A stretch of 64,000 bases of DNA from Hyphomicrobium sp. CS1BSMeth3 (lineage in GTDB: Bacteria; Pseudomonadota; Alphaproteobacteria; Rhizobiales; Hyphomicrobiaceae), in NCBI RefSeq assembly GCF_900117415.1, contig NZ_FPEI01000005.1, forward strand, positions 744,001 to 808,000. The letters are read 5' to 3'. The notes beneath the pieces were generated by a model, which saw only the letters and a list, made by a program, of their open reading frames with translations, was not told the origin of the DNA and searched no databases. Position numbers and translations under genes: made by a program. Shown here piece by piece: positions 26,797 to 37,209 of this stretch (positions are counted from its first letter, which is position 1; the number at the start of each line of letters is the position of its first letter).

Positions 26797-26805
26797 TGTG
26801 GATAA
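26797..26805 (-). promoter_or_regulatory. Perfect DnaA-box sequence
   Basis: TGTGGATAA is the exact complement of TTATCCACA, in an A/T-rich stretch (about 26785-26880) between two leftward genes. A single perfect box could titrate DnaA or regulate the downstream gene. Chance occurrence is possible in 64 kb. Confidence 0.4.
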
Positions 26806-26911
26806 TGTGCGACACTTTATCATCACGTCAAGTAAAAAATGGTAAACAACCGTGATGCTTTTGAACTAGGCGCCGCAAGGAATTGGCGGAATTTGCTCTC
26901 CTCCGACCATA

Positions 26912-26927
26912 AGCACGGCGCGTGCCA
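26912..26927 (-). promoter_or_regulatory. Sigma-54-like -24/-12 sequence
   Basis: On the minus strand: TGGCACGCGCCGTGCT, one core mismatch to TGGCACG-N4-TTGCW. It sits just past the end of the ChbG/HpnK gene and points toward the hypothetical gene at 26451-26705. No sigma-54 activator is adjacent. Confidence 0.3.
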
Positions 26928-26947
26928 ACTGAAAGCCGGCCGGGCAC

Positions 26948-27802
26948 CTAAATCGCTTTGAACGGCGCGACCACGCAGCCGGCAGCAGCAAGCACCTTCG
27001 ACCACTCGTCGCTGGCCAGAAACGCCAGCTCCGCGTCGCGCTGCGTGGTCATGGAATCGAGGCCCGTCAAAGTTGTATCAGAGTACCCAGGGTGGCACAT
27101 CATGAGCGGCCGCGGCCCGAGGTGCGCAACGAAGCGGGCGAACAAATCCGCGAGAGGCTGCCCGCCACCTCCGAGATCGTAGGCGCCGCTGAAGCCGTTG
27201 TTCATGGCGAACCCCTCGGCAGCGGCCGTTCGCGCAAAGCCTGCCCCGAGCGCCGAGATCACGAGCGCCTTCTTCCAGGCTACACCGCGCGCCAACGCGC
27301 GGCTCAGCGGCTCATGACATGAGCGCAAGTAGGGCCGCGGCCCGCCCCGCCGGGACAGCACGCTCAGCAACGCGCCGCGCACACCCGGCAACTGATGCAC
27401 GTGGTGATGACCATCGACATGGGCGGGCGGGCGCTTCCAAATGGCGACGAAGGCCTCGAGCTGCCGCTCGATCTCGGCCTCGATCTCTGCAGTCGGCAAG
27501 CGGCCGAGCAGACCCGCCCGCACGACTTTCCCGATCGGCGGCAGGCGACCGGACGGCGCGAACTCCGGCATCGCGCCGAGCGGCGCCTGATCGGTCAGCG
27601 TGAGATGCAAACCAATATCCGCGTCTCCCGCCACGGCTGCGAGGGCCGGTCCTTCTTCAGGCCAGTACGGACACACGGTCATGACGCTCGTCGCCGAGAT
27701 GCGGCCCGCGCCGATGAGCTCACGGATCCCGCGGCTGACGCCCGGCGTCAGGGCATAGTCATCGGCGCAGACGACGATCCTCGTTCGTGCATCTTCAGCC
27801 AT
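26948..27802 (-). CDS. ChbG/HpnK-family deacetylase (YdjC-like)
   Basis: 284 aa carbohydrate-deacetylase fold. Metal and catalytic motifs are plain: VVCADDYALTPG (Asp pair), DIGLHLTLT, PPAHVDGHHHVHQLPGVR (His residues) and MMCHPGYSD. Family members deacetylate chito-oligosaccharides (ChbG) or the N-acetylglucosaminyl hopanoid intermediate (HpnK). No hopanoid or chitobiose genes are nearby, so the substrate is undecided. Confidence 0.92.
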   Translation of the reverse strand: MAEDARTRIVVCADDYALTPGVSRGIRELIGAGRISATSVMTVCPYWPEEGPALAAVAGDADIGLHLTLTDQAPLGAMPEFAPSGRLPPIGKVVRAGLLGRLPTAEIEAEIERQLEAFVAIWKRPPAHVDGHHHVHQLPGVRGALLSVLSRRGGPRPYLRSCHEPLSRALARGVAWKKALVISALGAGFARTAAAEGFAMNNGFSGAYDLGGGGQPLADLFARFVAHLGPRPLMMCHPGYSDTTLTGLDSMTTQRDAELAFLASDEWSKVLAAAGCVVAPFKAI

Positions 27803-27947
27803 TCGATGGCACCCCTGCGCGCGTTGCCCCGCTGCGCCGGCGACGCGCCATTGGCAATGGGGGCAGACTGCGATACTGCAAATCCATGTGCGCAGCCAGC
27901 GCTGCTGCGCAGACTATGTCCCCGCAGAATTCCAACGGGAGGTCGAC

Positions 27948-28718
27948 ATGAGCCGCCTCGACGTACACCAGTTCATCTGCCGCAGCGACAACTTCGCCGT
28001 GCTGCTGCACGACCCCGAAACCGGAACGACCGCGAGCATCGACGCACCTGATGCGGCTGCCATCCGCCGCGAGCTCGCCAACAAGGGCTGGCGCCTGACG
28101 CACATCCTCGTCACGCACCATCATGGCGATCACACCGAGGGCATCGCGCCGCTGAAATCCGAGACGGGCTGCAAGGTCATCGGCCCGAAGGCCGAAGCCT
28201 CCAAGATCCAGGGTCTCGACCAGCTCGTTGACGAGGGCGATACGTTCAAGCTCGCCGGCCATCAGATCGATGTCATCGACACCCCAGGGCACACCGCAGG
28301 CCACATCAGCCTCGTGATGCCCGACCAGAAGATGGCCTTCGTCGGCGACACGCTTTTCGTCATGGGCTGCGGCCGCATCATCGAAGGCGATCCGCAGATG
28401 ATGTGGAACTCGCTGCAGAAGATCGCGCGCCTGCCCAAGGACACCGAGCTCTATTGCGGCCACGAGTACACGGTCGCCAATGCGAAGTTCGCGCTCTCGA
28501 TCGAGCCCGACAATCAGAAGCTCGTCGAGCGCGCCGCGCAAGTGACGGCCATGCGTGCGCGCAATGCGCTGACGCAGCCGACACGTGTCGACATCGAGCT
28601 CGAGACGAACCCCTTCCTGCGACCGCACGTGCCGGCCATCCGCGAGCGTCTCGGCATGAAGGACAAGAAGGACTGGGAGGTGTTCGCCGAGATCCGCGAG
28701 CGCAAGAACCGCAGCTGA
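27948..28718 (+). CDS. gloB: Hydroxyacylglutathione hydrolase (glyoxalase II)
   Basis: 256 aa metallo-beta-lactamase fold that hydrolyses S-lactoylglutathione in methylglyoxal detoxification. Binuclear metal motif THHHGDHTEG (about residues 56-65), DTPGHTAGHISL, FVGDTLFVMGCGR and the glutathione-binding CGHEYTVANAKFAL are all present. GGGAGG lies five bases before the ATG at 27948; the open frame extends 20 codons upstream without support. Confidence 0.96.
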   Translation: MSRLDVHQFICRSDNFAVLLHDPETGTTASIDAPDAAAIRRELANKGWRLTHILVTHHHGDHTEGIAPLKSETGCKVIGPKAEASKIQGLDQLVDEGDTFKLAGHQIDVIDTPGHTAGHISLVMPDQKMAFVGDTLFVMGCGRIIEGDPQMMWNSLQKIARLPKDTELYCGHEYTVANAKFALSIEPDNQKLVERAAQVTAMRARNALTQPTRVDIELETNPFLRPHVPAIRERLGMKDKKDWEVFAEIRERKNRS

Positions 28719-28747
28719 GCCGCATCATCCCGCACAGGCAGCATCCC

Positions 28748-29491
28748 ATGCAGACCATCCTCCACGAGAACCCCTCGCCGGGCATGAATACCCACGGTCA
28801 ACCGATCGGCACCGCCGTGCCGGGCTGGACGCCGCGCGCGCAGCCGCCGCGCACGCCCATGAAGGGCACGCGCTGCGATGTCGTCATTCTCGATCCTGCC
28901 GCACACATCGACGATCTCTGGGAGGCATTCTCTGCCGACCCGAGCGGGCGGAGCTGGACGTATCTTTTCGTGGACCTGCCGGCGAGCAAGGAGGCCCTGC
29001 GCGCCTATCTCGATGCGCAATCGAAGCTGACGGACCCGCTCTGCCACACGATCATCGAGCGTGCGAGCGGCCGCGCCGTCGGCATCGCGAGCTTCATGCG
29101 CATCGATGTGAACATGGGCGTGATCGAGGTCGGCAACATCAACTACTCGGAGCGCCTCAAGCGCACGGCGATCGCGACCGAAGCGATGTACCTCATGATG
29201 AAGCGCGTCTTCGACGAGCTCGGCTATCGCCGCTACGAATGGAAATGCGACAGCCTCAATCATCCCTCGCGCAAGGCTGCCGAGCGCTACGGCTACATCT
29301 ACGAGGGCACATTCCGCCAGGCCGTGGTCTACAAGGGCCGCAATCGCGACACCGCGTGGTTCTCGATCATCGACAAGGAGTGGCCCGCGCTCAAGCGCGC
29401 CTACGAAACGTGGCTCGATCCCGCGAACTTCGATGCTTCGGGCAATCAGCGTCGCGGCCTCGCCGAGCTGATCGCGGAGGCCAAGCGCTAG
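28748..29491 (+). CDS. GNAT-family N-acetyltransferase (RimJ/RimL type)
   Basis: 247 aa. A proline-rich N-terminal extension leads into a GNAT core: strand pair DPLCHTIIERASGRAVGIASF, IEVGNINYSERLKRTAIATEA in place of the acetyl-CoA loop, and YEWKCDSLNHPSRKAAERYGY, a signature of RimJ/RimL-like enzymes that acetylate protein N-termini or small amines. Substrate unknown. No clear ribosome site for the start; the ATG at 28784 is an alternative. It is 30 bp upstream of mnmE. Confidence 0.85.
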   Translation: MQTILHENPSPGMNTHGQPIGTAVPGWTPRAQPPRTPMKGTRCDVVILDPAAHIDDLWEAFSADPSGRSWTYLFVDLPASKEALRAYLDAQSKLTDPLCHTIIERASGRAVGIASFMRIDVNMGVIEVGNINYSERLKRTAIATEAMYLMMKRVFDELGYRRYEWKCDSLNHPSRKAAERYGYIYEGTFRQAVVYKGRNRDTAWFSIIDKEWPALKRAYETWLDPANFDASGNQRRGLAELIAEAKR

Positions 29492-29520
29492 CCGCGCGGC
29501 TGGTCAAATCTGGTGCTCGC

Positions 29521-30873
<1,353 letters not shown>

Positions 30874-30897
30874 GAATTCGGGGCGCCCGGTAACGAT

Positions 30898-30913
30898 TGT
30901 TTCACGTGAAACG
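30898..30913. promoter_or_regulatory. parS centromere site 1
   Basis: TGTTTCACGTGAAACG matches the bacterial parS palindrome TGTTTCACGTGAAACA at 15 of 16 positions. It lies between mnmE and the first VOC gene, 4.3 kb upstream of parB. ParB should load here to organise and segregate the origin region. Confidence 0.92.
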
Positions 30914-30942
30914 TTCGCCCGGGCCTGTCTCAGAGGCCAATT

Positions 30943-31308
30943 ATGAAGACCCGAGCAACGGCCCTCATCCCGTTCGTCCCCTCGGGACCGGACTTCGACG
31001 TTGCGATCGCCTTCTTCGCCGACCTCGGGTTCGAGACGGCCTGGCGGAATGGCGACATTGCCGGGCTGCGCTTTGGCGGCGCGTACTTCATGCTCCAGAA
31101 CATCCACATCCCCGTCTGGCAGGAAAACCAGATGCACGTCGTCGAGGTCGACGATCTGGATGCCTATTGGGCGGAGATCGACGCCCTGGGCCTTCCCGCC
31201 AAATACGCCGGCGTACGCACCAAGCCGCCGACCGACTATCCCTGGGGCCGCGAGGTCCACATCATCGATCCGGCTGGCGTCTGCTGGCATTTCCGAAAGG
31301 CGAGATAG
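30943..31308 (+). CDS. VOC-superfamily protein (glyoxalase/bleomycin-resistance-like)
   Basis: 121 aa with paired beta-alpha-beta-beta-beta units: ALIPFVPSGPDFDVAIAFFA opens the first, MHVVEVDDLDAYWAEIDALG the second, and REVHIIDPAGVCWHF the closing strand. Possible metal ligands are few, so it may act as a binding or resistance protein. It is four bases from the next VOC gene and lies where mnmE and mnmG are usually adjacent. Confidence 0.85.
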   Translation: MKTRATALIPFVPSGPDFDVAIAFFADLGFETAWRNGDIAGLRFGGAYFMLQNIHIPVWQENQMHVVEVDDLDAYWAEIDALGLPAKYAGVRTKPPTDYPWGREVHIIDPAGVCWHFRKAR

Positions 31309-31311
31309 GCC

Positions 31312-31734
31312 ATGCGCCCGCTGATCGTGCCCGAGTTGATCTGCAGCGACCTCGACAAAAGCCTAGCCTTTTACGTCGGCCTGCTCGGCTTCCGCATTCT
31401 CTATGACCGCCCAGAGGACCGCTTCGCCTATCTCGATCGGGGCGGCGCGGAGCTCATGCTCGAGCAGCCTCACGCGCAGGACCGGCTCTGGCCGCGCGCG
31501 CCGCTAGAGCGCCCGTATGGTCGTGGCATGAACCTCCAGGTCCGCGTCGAGGATGTGGAGGCTCTCCATGCCAAGGTCCTCGCAGCCGGCCTCCCCATGT
31601 TCCTGCCGCTGGAAGAGCGCTGGTATCGCCGCGACGACGCCGAGATCGGCGTGCGCCAGTTCGTCGTTCAGGACCCCGATGGCTACCTGATCCGCCTTCA
31701 GCAGCGCCTCGCCACGCGTTCAGTCCAGGGATAA
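31312..31734 (+). CDS. VOC-superfamily protein (glyoxalase/bleomycin-resistance-like)
   Basis: 140 aa, a different VOC subtype from its neighbour: PELICSDLDKSLAFYVGLLG, RFAYLDRGGAELML, GMNLQVRVEDVEALHAKVLAAG and RQFVVQDPDGYLIRL. The final Glu/Asp-type ligand of metal-dependent members is replaced by Arg-Leu here. It resembles fosfomycin/bleomycin-type proteins in layout, but substrate is unknown. Co-directional with mnmG 85 bp downstream. Confidence 0.88.
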   Translation: MRPLIVPELICSDLDKSLAFYVGLLGFRILYDRPEDRFAYLDRGGAELMLEQPHAQDRLWPRAPLERPYGRGMNLQVRVEDVEALHAKVLAAGLPMFLPLEERWYRRDDAEIGVRQFVVQDPDGYLIRLQQRLATRSVQG

Positions 31735-31818
31735 GGCCGCCACCCTTTTGACCGCCGGCGCGGTTTGCCCTATGGCTCTGGGCTCACAGCAAATCAAGCG
31801 CCCTGAGCAGCACGGATC

Positions 31819-33711
31819 ATGACCGAGGCGACCTACGATGTGATCGTCGTTGGCGGTGGCCACGCGGGCGTCGAGGCCGCGGCTGCGGCGGCGCGCATGG
31901 GCGCGCGAACAGCCCTCGCCACGCACAGCGCCGCGACCATCGGCGAGATGTCCTGCAACCCGGCCATTGGCGGGCTCGGCAAGGGCCACCTCGTCCGCGA
32001 GGTCGATGCGATGGACGGCCTCATGGGCCGCGTCGCCGATCAGGCCGGCATCCAGTTCCGCCTGCTGAACCGCTCCAAGGGTCCCGCCGTGCAAGGCCCG
32101 CGGGCCCAGGCCGATAGAAAGCTCTACCGCCAGGCCATGCAGGCCGCGATCGCCGCGACGGAGGGCCTGACGGTCGTCGAAGGCGGCGTGGACGACCTCA
32201 TCGTATCGAACGGCCATGTCGCGGGCGTGGTTCTTGCGGACGGACGCATCTTCCGCACCGGCGCCGTCGTCGTGACGACGGGCACGTTCCTGCGCGGCCT
32301 CATCCACATAGGCGAGACACGCATCCCGGCCGGCCGCTTCGGCGCCGCGCCTGCGGTCAAGCTCGCCGAGCGGTTTGCTGCCCTCAACCTCCGCATGGGC
32401 CGCCTGAAGACCGGCACGCCCGCCCGGTTGGCCGGCCCGTCCATCGACTGGGCAAGCCTCGACATGCAGCCGGGCGACGATGATCCCGTACCCTTCTCCT
32501 TCCTGACGACGCGGATCACGCGGCCGCAGATCTCCTGCGGCATCACCACGACGACCGAGCGCACGCACGAGATCATCCGCGCGAACCTCTCTCGCGCCCC
32601 CATGTACTCGGGCGCTATCCAGAGCGTCGGCCCGCGCTACTGCCCCTCGATCGAGGACAAGGTGGTCCGCTTCGCCGATCGCGCCGCGCACCAGATCTTC
32701 CTCGAGCCCGAGGGCCTGGACGACGATACGGTCTATCCGAATGGCGTCTCGACCTCGCTGCCGGCCGAGATCCAGGACGCCTTCCTGCGCACGATCCCAG
32801 GCCTGGAAAAGGTCGAGATCCGGCGACCGGGCTACGCCATCGAATACGACTACGTGGATCCGCGCGAGCTTTGGCCAACGCTGGCGGTAAAGCGTCTGCC
32901 CGGGCTCTTTCTCGCCGGCCAGATCAACGGCACCACCGGCTACGAGGAGGCTGCCGCCCAGGGCCTGCTGGCCGGCCTCAACGCCGCGCGGTTTGCGGGC
33001 GGTGGGGCTGGCGGCGGCAACGGGATCACGATCTCCCGCACCGAAGCCTATCTAGGGGTGATGATCGACGATCTCGTAACGCGCGGGGTCTCGGAGCCCT
33101 ATCGCATGTTCACATCTCGGGCGGAGTTCCGCCTGCGTCTGCGCGTCGATAATGCCGATCAGCGGCTGACGCCCCTCGCGATCGACCTCGGATGCGTCGG
33201 CCCCGAGCGCCGTGCTGCCTTTGCCGCGCGCAGTGGCGCGCTGGAGGCCGGTCGGGCGCTGCTTGACAATCTGAGCCTCAGCCCGAACCAGGCCGCGACG
33301 CAGGGCCTGGAGATCAACCGGGACGGCCGCCGCCGCACGGCCTTCGAGCTGCTCGCCTATCCCGGCATCGATCTGGCGCGCCTCCGTGGGATCTGGCCGG
33401 AGCTCGGCAGTCTCGACACACCAATTGCCGGGCAGCTCGAGGTGGACGCTCGCTATGCCTCCTATGTCGCGCGGCAGGAGGTGGACGTGGCGCTCCTCCA
33501 GCGCGAGGAAAGCCGGCATATCCCTGCTGAGCTGGATTTCGGCGAGATCAGCGGTCTCTCGAACGAGATCGTCCAGAAGCTCGAGCGCCACCGCCCAGCC
33601 ACGCTCGCCCATGCCGGACGGATCGACGGAATGACACCCTCGGCGCTGCTGCTCCTGCTCGCCCACATTCGCAAATTGGCTCGGAAGCCCTCCGGGCGAC
33701 GGGTCGGATGA
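31819..33711 (+). CDS. mnmG: tRNA uridine-34 modification enzyme MnmG (GidA)
   Basis: 630 aa FAD enzyme, partner of MnmE. Rossmann motif [20 protein letters not shown] near the N-terminus, the family signature [15 protein letters not shown], a second signature [39 protein letters not shown] and a helical C-terminus that contacts MnmE. The stop codon overlaps the rsmG start by four bases. Confidence 0.98.
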   Translation: MTEATYDVIVVGGGHAGVEAAAAAARMGARTALATHSAATIGEMSCNPAIGGLGKGHLVREVDAMDGLMGRVADQAGIQFRLLNRSKGPAVQGPRAQADRKLYRQAMQAAIAATEGLTVVEGGVDDLIVSNGHVAGVVLADGRIFRTGAVVVTTGTFLRGLIHIGETRIPAGRFGAAPAVKLAERFAALNLRMGRLKTGTPARLAGPSIDWASLDMQPGDDDPVPFSFLTTRITRPQISCGITTTTERTHEIIRANLSRAPMYSGAIQSVGPRYCPSIEDKVVRFADRAAHQIFLEPEGLDDDTVYPNGVSTSLPAEIQDAFLRTIPGLEKVEIRRPGYAIEYDYVDPRELWPTLAVKRLPGLFLAGQINGTTGYEEAAAQGLLAGLNAARFAGGGAGGGNGITISRTEAYLGVMIDDLVTRGVSEPYRMFTSRAEFRLRLRVDNADQRLTPLAIDLGCVGPERRAAFAARSGALEAGRALLDNLSLSPNQAATQGLEINRDGRRRTAFELLAYPGIDLARLRGIWPELGSLDTPIAGQLEVDARYASYVARQEVDVALLQREESRHIPAELDFGEISGLSNEIVQKLERHRPATLAHAGRIDGMTPSALLLLLAHIRKLARKPSGRRVG

Positions 33712-34376
33712 GCCGTCCCGGCCCCCTCCCGAAGCCGATTTCAAGTCCCGAGGACTTCTGCCGGGCGTTCAATGTTTCACGTGAAACCATCGATCAACTG
33801 AAGATTTACGTCTCGCTGCTGGCTCAGTGGCAGCCGCGGATCAATCTCGTCGCCAATGCAACTCTTCCCGACGTCTGGCACCGCCACGTTGCGGACAGCG
33901 CCCAGCTCGTGGCCCTGGCGCCCCCAAGCCCGCGCACTTGGCTCGATCTCGGCAGCGGCGGCGGCTTCCCCGGCCTTGTGGTCGCGATCATGCTCCACGG
34001 TGCCGGAACCCAGGTTACGCTCGTCGAGAGCGACCGGCGCAAGTGCGCCTTCCTCGCCGAGGTCGCCCGTCAGACCGGAATCACTGTGGAGATTCAGACC
34101 GCCCGCATAGAACAAACGGCGACTCAGGGTATGCTGGGAGCGGTTGATGTTGTGAGCGCGCGTGCGTTGGCGCCTCTGGCGCGTCTCATCTCCCTGAGCC
34201 TGCCCTTCTTTGGTGCTGATACCGTTGGGATTTTCCCCAAGGGGCGGGCAGCGGAATCCGAGATCGAGGAAGCGCGCGCCACCTGGGCGTTCGATGTCGA
34301 GACGGTCCCGAGCCTGACCGATGAGGAGGCCCGGATCGTGCTCGTGCGGCACCCGCGAGCGATAACGGAGGGCTAG
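33708..34376 (+). CDS. rsmG: 16S rRNA (guanine-527-N7)-methyltransferase RsmG (GidB)
   Basis: 222 aa SAM-dependent methyltransferase. [12 protein letters not shown], the SAM loop [33 protein letters not shown] and [14 protein letters not shown] are canonical. Codons for NVSRETI near the N-terminus contain a parS site, a location shared with many bacteria. Coupled to mnmG by an ATGA overlap; parA begins four bases after its stop. Confidence 0.98.
   Translation: MSRPGPLPKPISSPEDFCRAFNVSRETIDQLKIYVSLLAQWQPRINLVANATLPDVWHRHVADSAQLVALAPPSPRTWLDLGSGGGFPGLVVAIMLHGAGTQVTLVESDRRKCAFLAEVARQTGITVEIQTARIEQTATQGMLGAVDVVSARALAPLARLISLSLPFFGADTVGIFPKGRAAESEIEEARATWAFDVETVPSLTDEEARIVLVRHPRAITEG
33773..33788. 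promoter_or_regulatory. parS centromere site 2 (inside rsmG)
   Basis: TGTTTCACGTGAAACC, 15 of 16 matches to the parS consensus, within the 5' coding part of rsmG (residues NVSRET). It is 2.9 kb from site 1 and 1.5 kb from parB. No third close copy was noticed by eye. Confidence 0.92.
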
Positions 34377-34380
34377 GCCC

Positions 34381-35214
34381 GTGACTGGCAGATACTCTGG
34401 AACGCACGGCCTGCGCATCCTGGCCATCACCAACCAGAAGGGCGGGGTCGGCAAGACCACGACCGCGATCAATCTCGGCACGGCGCTCGCCGCTGTCGGC
34501 GAGAACGTGCTCATCATCGATCTCGATCCGCAGGGCAATGCCTCGACCGGCGTCGGGATCGCGCCCGAGGCCCGGCACGTGACGTCCTACGACGTGATGA
34601 CCGGCCAGGCTTCGCTGAGCGCCGCCCGCCTGCTGACGGCGGTCCCCGGCCTCTCCATCGTTTCGGCGAACGCCGATCTCGTCGGCCTCGAATCCGAGCT
34701 GATGGACGATGGTGCCAAACCCTATCGCCTCCGCGATGCCGTCACGGCCCTCATTGCCGATCAGCGCGCGCGTGCCGGCGAGCAGCCTTTCACCTACATC
34801 CTGATCGATTGCCCGCCGTCGCTGAACCTGCTGACACTCAATGCGCTCGTCGCGGCGAATGCGGTGCTGGTGCCGGTGCAGTGCGAGTTCTTCGCGCTCG
34901 AAGGCATCTCGCAGCTCAAGGACTCGATCGATCAGATCCGTTCGACCCTCAATCCGGGGCTCGAAATCCAGGGCGTGGTTCTCACCATGCACGATGCGCG
35001 CACGGCCTTCTCGCGCGAGGTCGCCGAGAACGTGCGCGAGTTCTTCGGACCCAAGGTCTACGACACGATGATCCCGCGAAACATCAAGGTCGCGGAGGCG
35101 CCGTCGCACGGCAAGCCGATCCTCCTCTACGACTATGAATGCGCGGGCAGCCAAGCCTACATCCGCCTCGCCACGGAGATCATCGAGCGCGAGCGCCAAT
35201 ACAAGGCGGCTTAG
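34381..35214 (+). CDS. parA: Chromosome partitioning ATPase ParA (Soj)
   Basis: 277 aa deviant-Walker ATPase that moves ParB-parS complexes. NQKGGVGKTTTAINLG (about 18-33) carries both signature lysines; IIDLDPQGNASTGVG is switch I/A' and YILIDCPPSLNLLTLNAL is Walker B. The short N-terminus lacks a DNA-binding extension, which marks it as the chromosomal Soj type. The start is GTG, four bases after rsmG. Confidence 0.97.
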   Translation: MTGRYSGTHGLRILAITNQKGGVGKTTTAINLGTALAAVGENVLIIDLDPQGNASTGVGIAPEARHVTSYDVMTGQASLSAARLLTAVPGLSIVSANADLVGLESELMDDGAKPYRLRDAVTALIADQRARAGEQPFTYILIDCPPSLNLLTLNALVAANAVLVPVQCEFFALEGISQLKDSIDQIRSTLNPGLEIQGVVLTMHDARTAFSREVAENVREFFGPKVYDTMIPRNIKVAEAPSHGKPILLYDYECAGSQAYIRLATEIIERERQYKAA

Positions 35215-35263
35215 TTCGGTACGCGCGAGGCATGAGAGTTTTCGAGAAAGCGGGGGAAGTTGA

Positions 35264-36145
35264 ATGAATGCGCCATTGCAGAAGAGCAGGCTCGGTCGGG
35301 GATTGGCGTCGCTGATCGGCGATGCGCCGGTCACGCAGCCGCGCATTCCGCCCGAAGGCGAGCAGCGCATGGTGCCGATCGAGCAGATCCGCGCCGGCAA
35401 GCTCAATCCGCGCAAGACCTTCAAGGAGGACGAGCTCGCGGAACTCGCGGATTCGATCCGCGAGAAGGGTCTCGTGCAGCCGATCCTCGTGCGGCCCGAG
35501 CCCGGCAGCAGCAACGGCTATGAGATCGTCGCGGGCGAGCGCCGCTGGCGCGCGTCGCAGCGCGCGGGGCTGCATACGGTGCCCGTCATCGTGCGCGATC
35601 TTGCCGATCAGGAAGTGCTCGAGCTCGCGATCATCGAGAACGTCCAGCGCGCCGACCTGAACCCGATCGAAGAAGCCGCCGGCTATCACGAACTGATCGA
35701 GCGCTACGCCTACACGCAGGAGCGTCTTGCCGAGGTGATCGGCAAGAGCCGCAGCCATCTTGCGAACACGCTGCGCCTGCTCAAGCTGCCGACGTCCGTG
35801 CAGTCGATGGTCGAGAACGGCAAGCTCACTGCGGGCCATGCCCGCGCGCTCGTCGGCCGCGAGGATGCCGAGGCGATGGCCGAGCGCATCATCGAGAGCC
35901 AGCTCAATGTGCGCGATGTCGAGGCGCTCGTGCAGGCCGGCACGGAGGCCGTGCAGACCACGCGCCGCGTGCGCGACAAGGATGCCGACACGAAAGCCTT
36001 CGAGAAGGAGCTCGCGGACATGCTCGGCCTGAAGGTCGAGATCCGGCGCGGCTCGGGCGAGAGCGGCGTGCTGCAGATCAAGTACGGCAACTTCGATCAG
36101 CTCGAATACATTCGCCTGCGCCTGATGGGCGGCCCCCCAGGGTAG
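35264..36145 (+). CDS. parB: Chromosome partitioning CTPase/DNA-binding protein ParB (Spo0J)
   Basis: 293 aa. N-terminal RLGRGLASLIGD ParA-stimulating tail; CTP-binding ParB domain with QIRAGKLNPRKTF and EIVAGERRWRASQRAGL (GERRWRA box); ENVQRADLNPIEEA; central helix-turn-helix YTQERLAEVIGKSRSHLANTLRLL that reads parS; C-terminal dimer domain ending IKYGNFDQLEYI. A 49-bp gap separates it from parA. It binds the two parS sites described here. Confidence 0.97.
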   Translation: MNAPLQKSRLGRGLASLIGDAPVTQPRIPPEGEQRMVPIEQIRAGKLNPRKTFKEDELAELADSIREKGLVQPILVRPEPGSSNGYEIVAGERRWRASQRAGLHTVPVIVRDLADQEVLELAIIENVQRADLNPIEEAAGYHELIERYAYTQERLAEVIGKSRSHLANTLRLLKLPTSVQSMVENGKLTAGHARALVGREDAEAMAERIIESQLNVRDVEALVQAGTEAVQTTRRVRDKDADTKAFEKELADMLGLKVEIRRGSGESGVLQIKYGNFDQLEYIRLRLMGGPPG

Positions 36146-36226
36146 CCGCGGGGATTGCTCCGCCGCCATGGCACCACGCCGACGGTGGAGACTTACTTTC
36201 GGGCAGGCGGCGGATAACAATGTAAA

Positions 36227-36250
36227 GCGGCGGCTCTAGCGGGCCGCCGC
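36227..36250 (+). terminator. Probable terminator of the mnmG-parB set
   Basis: GCGGCGGC (36227-36234) and GCCGCCGC (36243-36250) form a perfect 8-bp GC stem with an 8-nt loop, followed by AAGTCTTTTC. It lies 80 bp after the parB stop codon. Confidence 0.6.
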
Positions 36251-36271
36251 AAGTCTTTTCAGCGCTCTTCC

Positions 36272-36384
36272 CCTTCTCCCCGTGCTTAAGGGGAGAAGGT
36301 CGGGATGAGGGGCGGCACAATCGCGAACGTCGGCGTATGCCGCCGCCCCTCACCCTGGCCCTCTCCCCGCGCGCGGGGAGAGGG
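36272..36384. repeat. REP-like palindromic intergenic element
   Basis: Two strong stems: CCTTCTCCCC (36272-36281) with GGGGAGAAGG (36290-36299), and a perfect 26-bp palindrome at 36359-36384 centred on GCG/CGC. A weaker outer pair GAGGGGCGGC/GCCGCCCCTC (36307-36316 and 36342-36351) lies between. The text 'ctcaccctggccctctcccc' is typical of REP-type repeats scattered in proteobacterial genomes. The element overlaps the 3' end of hisA. Only this copy is in the window. Confidence 0.75.
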
Positions 36385-37111
36385 GATTTCCCGCAAGTCG
36401 TTTGAGCGCCGCGGCGGGATCAATGCGCCCGTCGTAGAGCGCGCGGCCGGAGATGGCGCCGGCGAGGATCGCGCACTCGGGCGCGAGCAGCGCGTCGATG
36501 TCCGCCATGGAGGCGAGCCCGCCCGATGCGATGACCGGGATCGACGTCTCGCGCGCGAGCGCCACCGTGCCCGGCAGGTTCAGCCCCTTGAGCACGCCGT
36601 CGCGCTCGATGTCCGTGTAGATGATCGCGGCGACGCCCGCGTCCTCGAAGCGCTTGGCCAGCTCGATGGCCGTCAGCTCGCTCGTCTCGGCCCAGCCCTC
36701 GACGGCAACCTTCCCGCCCTTCGCGTCAATGCCGACAGCGACACGGCCCGGGTGCTTCTTGCAGGCTTCGCGCACGAGCGCCGGATTGCGCACCGCGACC
36801 GTGCCGAGGATCACGCGCGCGATGCCCTTCCCGAGCCAAGCCTCGATCGTCGCCATGTCGCGGATGCCGCCGCCGAGCTGAGCTGGAATGCTGATGCTCC
36901 GGAGGATGCTCTCGACCGCGGCGGCATTCGCCGGCTTGCCCGCGAAGGCGCCGTCCAGATCGACGATGTGTAGATACTTGAAGCCCTGCTGCTCGAAGGT
37001 CCGCGCCTGCGCGCCGGGATCGTCATTGAAGACGGTCGCCGAGCTCATCTCGCCGTGCTTGAGGCGGACGCACTGGCCGTCCTTGAGGTCGATCGCCGGA
37101 AACAGAATCAC
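36350..37111 (-). CDS. hisA: ProFAR isomerase (histidine biosynthesis HisA)
   Basis: 253 aa TIM barrel that isomerises the ProFAR intermediate of histidine synthesis. [17 protein letters not shown] with the catalytic Asp, [38 protein letters not shown] with the second Asp, and [15 protein letters not shown] are all intact. The start is GTG. The last dozen codons ([13 protein letters not shown]) are encoded by a REP-like palindrome, so the native C-terminus was replaced or extended. hisH, hisF and hisB are not adjacent, unlike the usual cluster. Confidence 0.96.
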   Translation of the reverse strand: MILFPAIDLKDGQCVRLKHGEMSSATVFNDDPGAQARTFEQQGFKYLHIVDLDGAFAGKPANAAAVESILRSISIPAQLGGGIRDMATIEAWLGKGIARVILGTVAVRNPALVREACKKHPGRVAVGIDAKGGKVAVEGWAETSELTAIELAKRFEDAGVAAIIYTDIERDGVLKGLNLPGTVALARETSIPVIASGGLASMADIDALLAPECAILAGAISGRALYDGRIDPAAALKRLAGNPLSPRAGRGPG

Positions 37112-37209
37112 GCGAAGCCGTCTTTCTTCTGAACGAAGTTTATTTAACGCAAGTCACACGCAAGGTTCGACCGGCAAGTCGATGCGCCCCCACGCGTTGC
37201 GTGCGCTTT

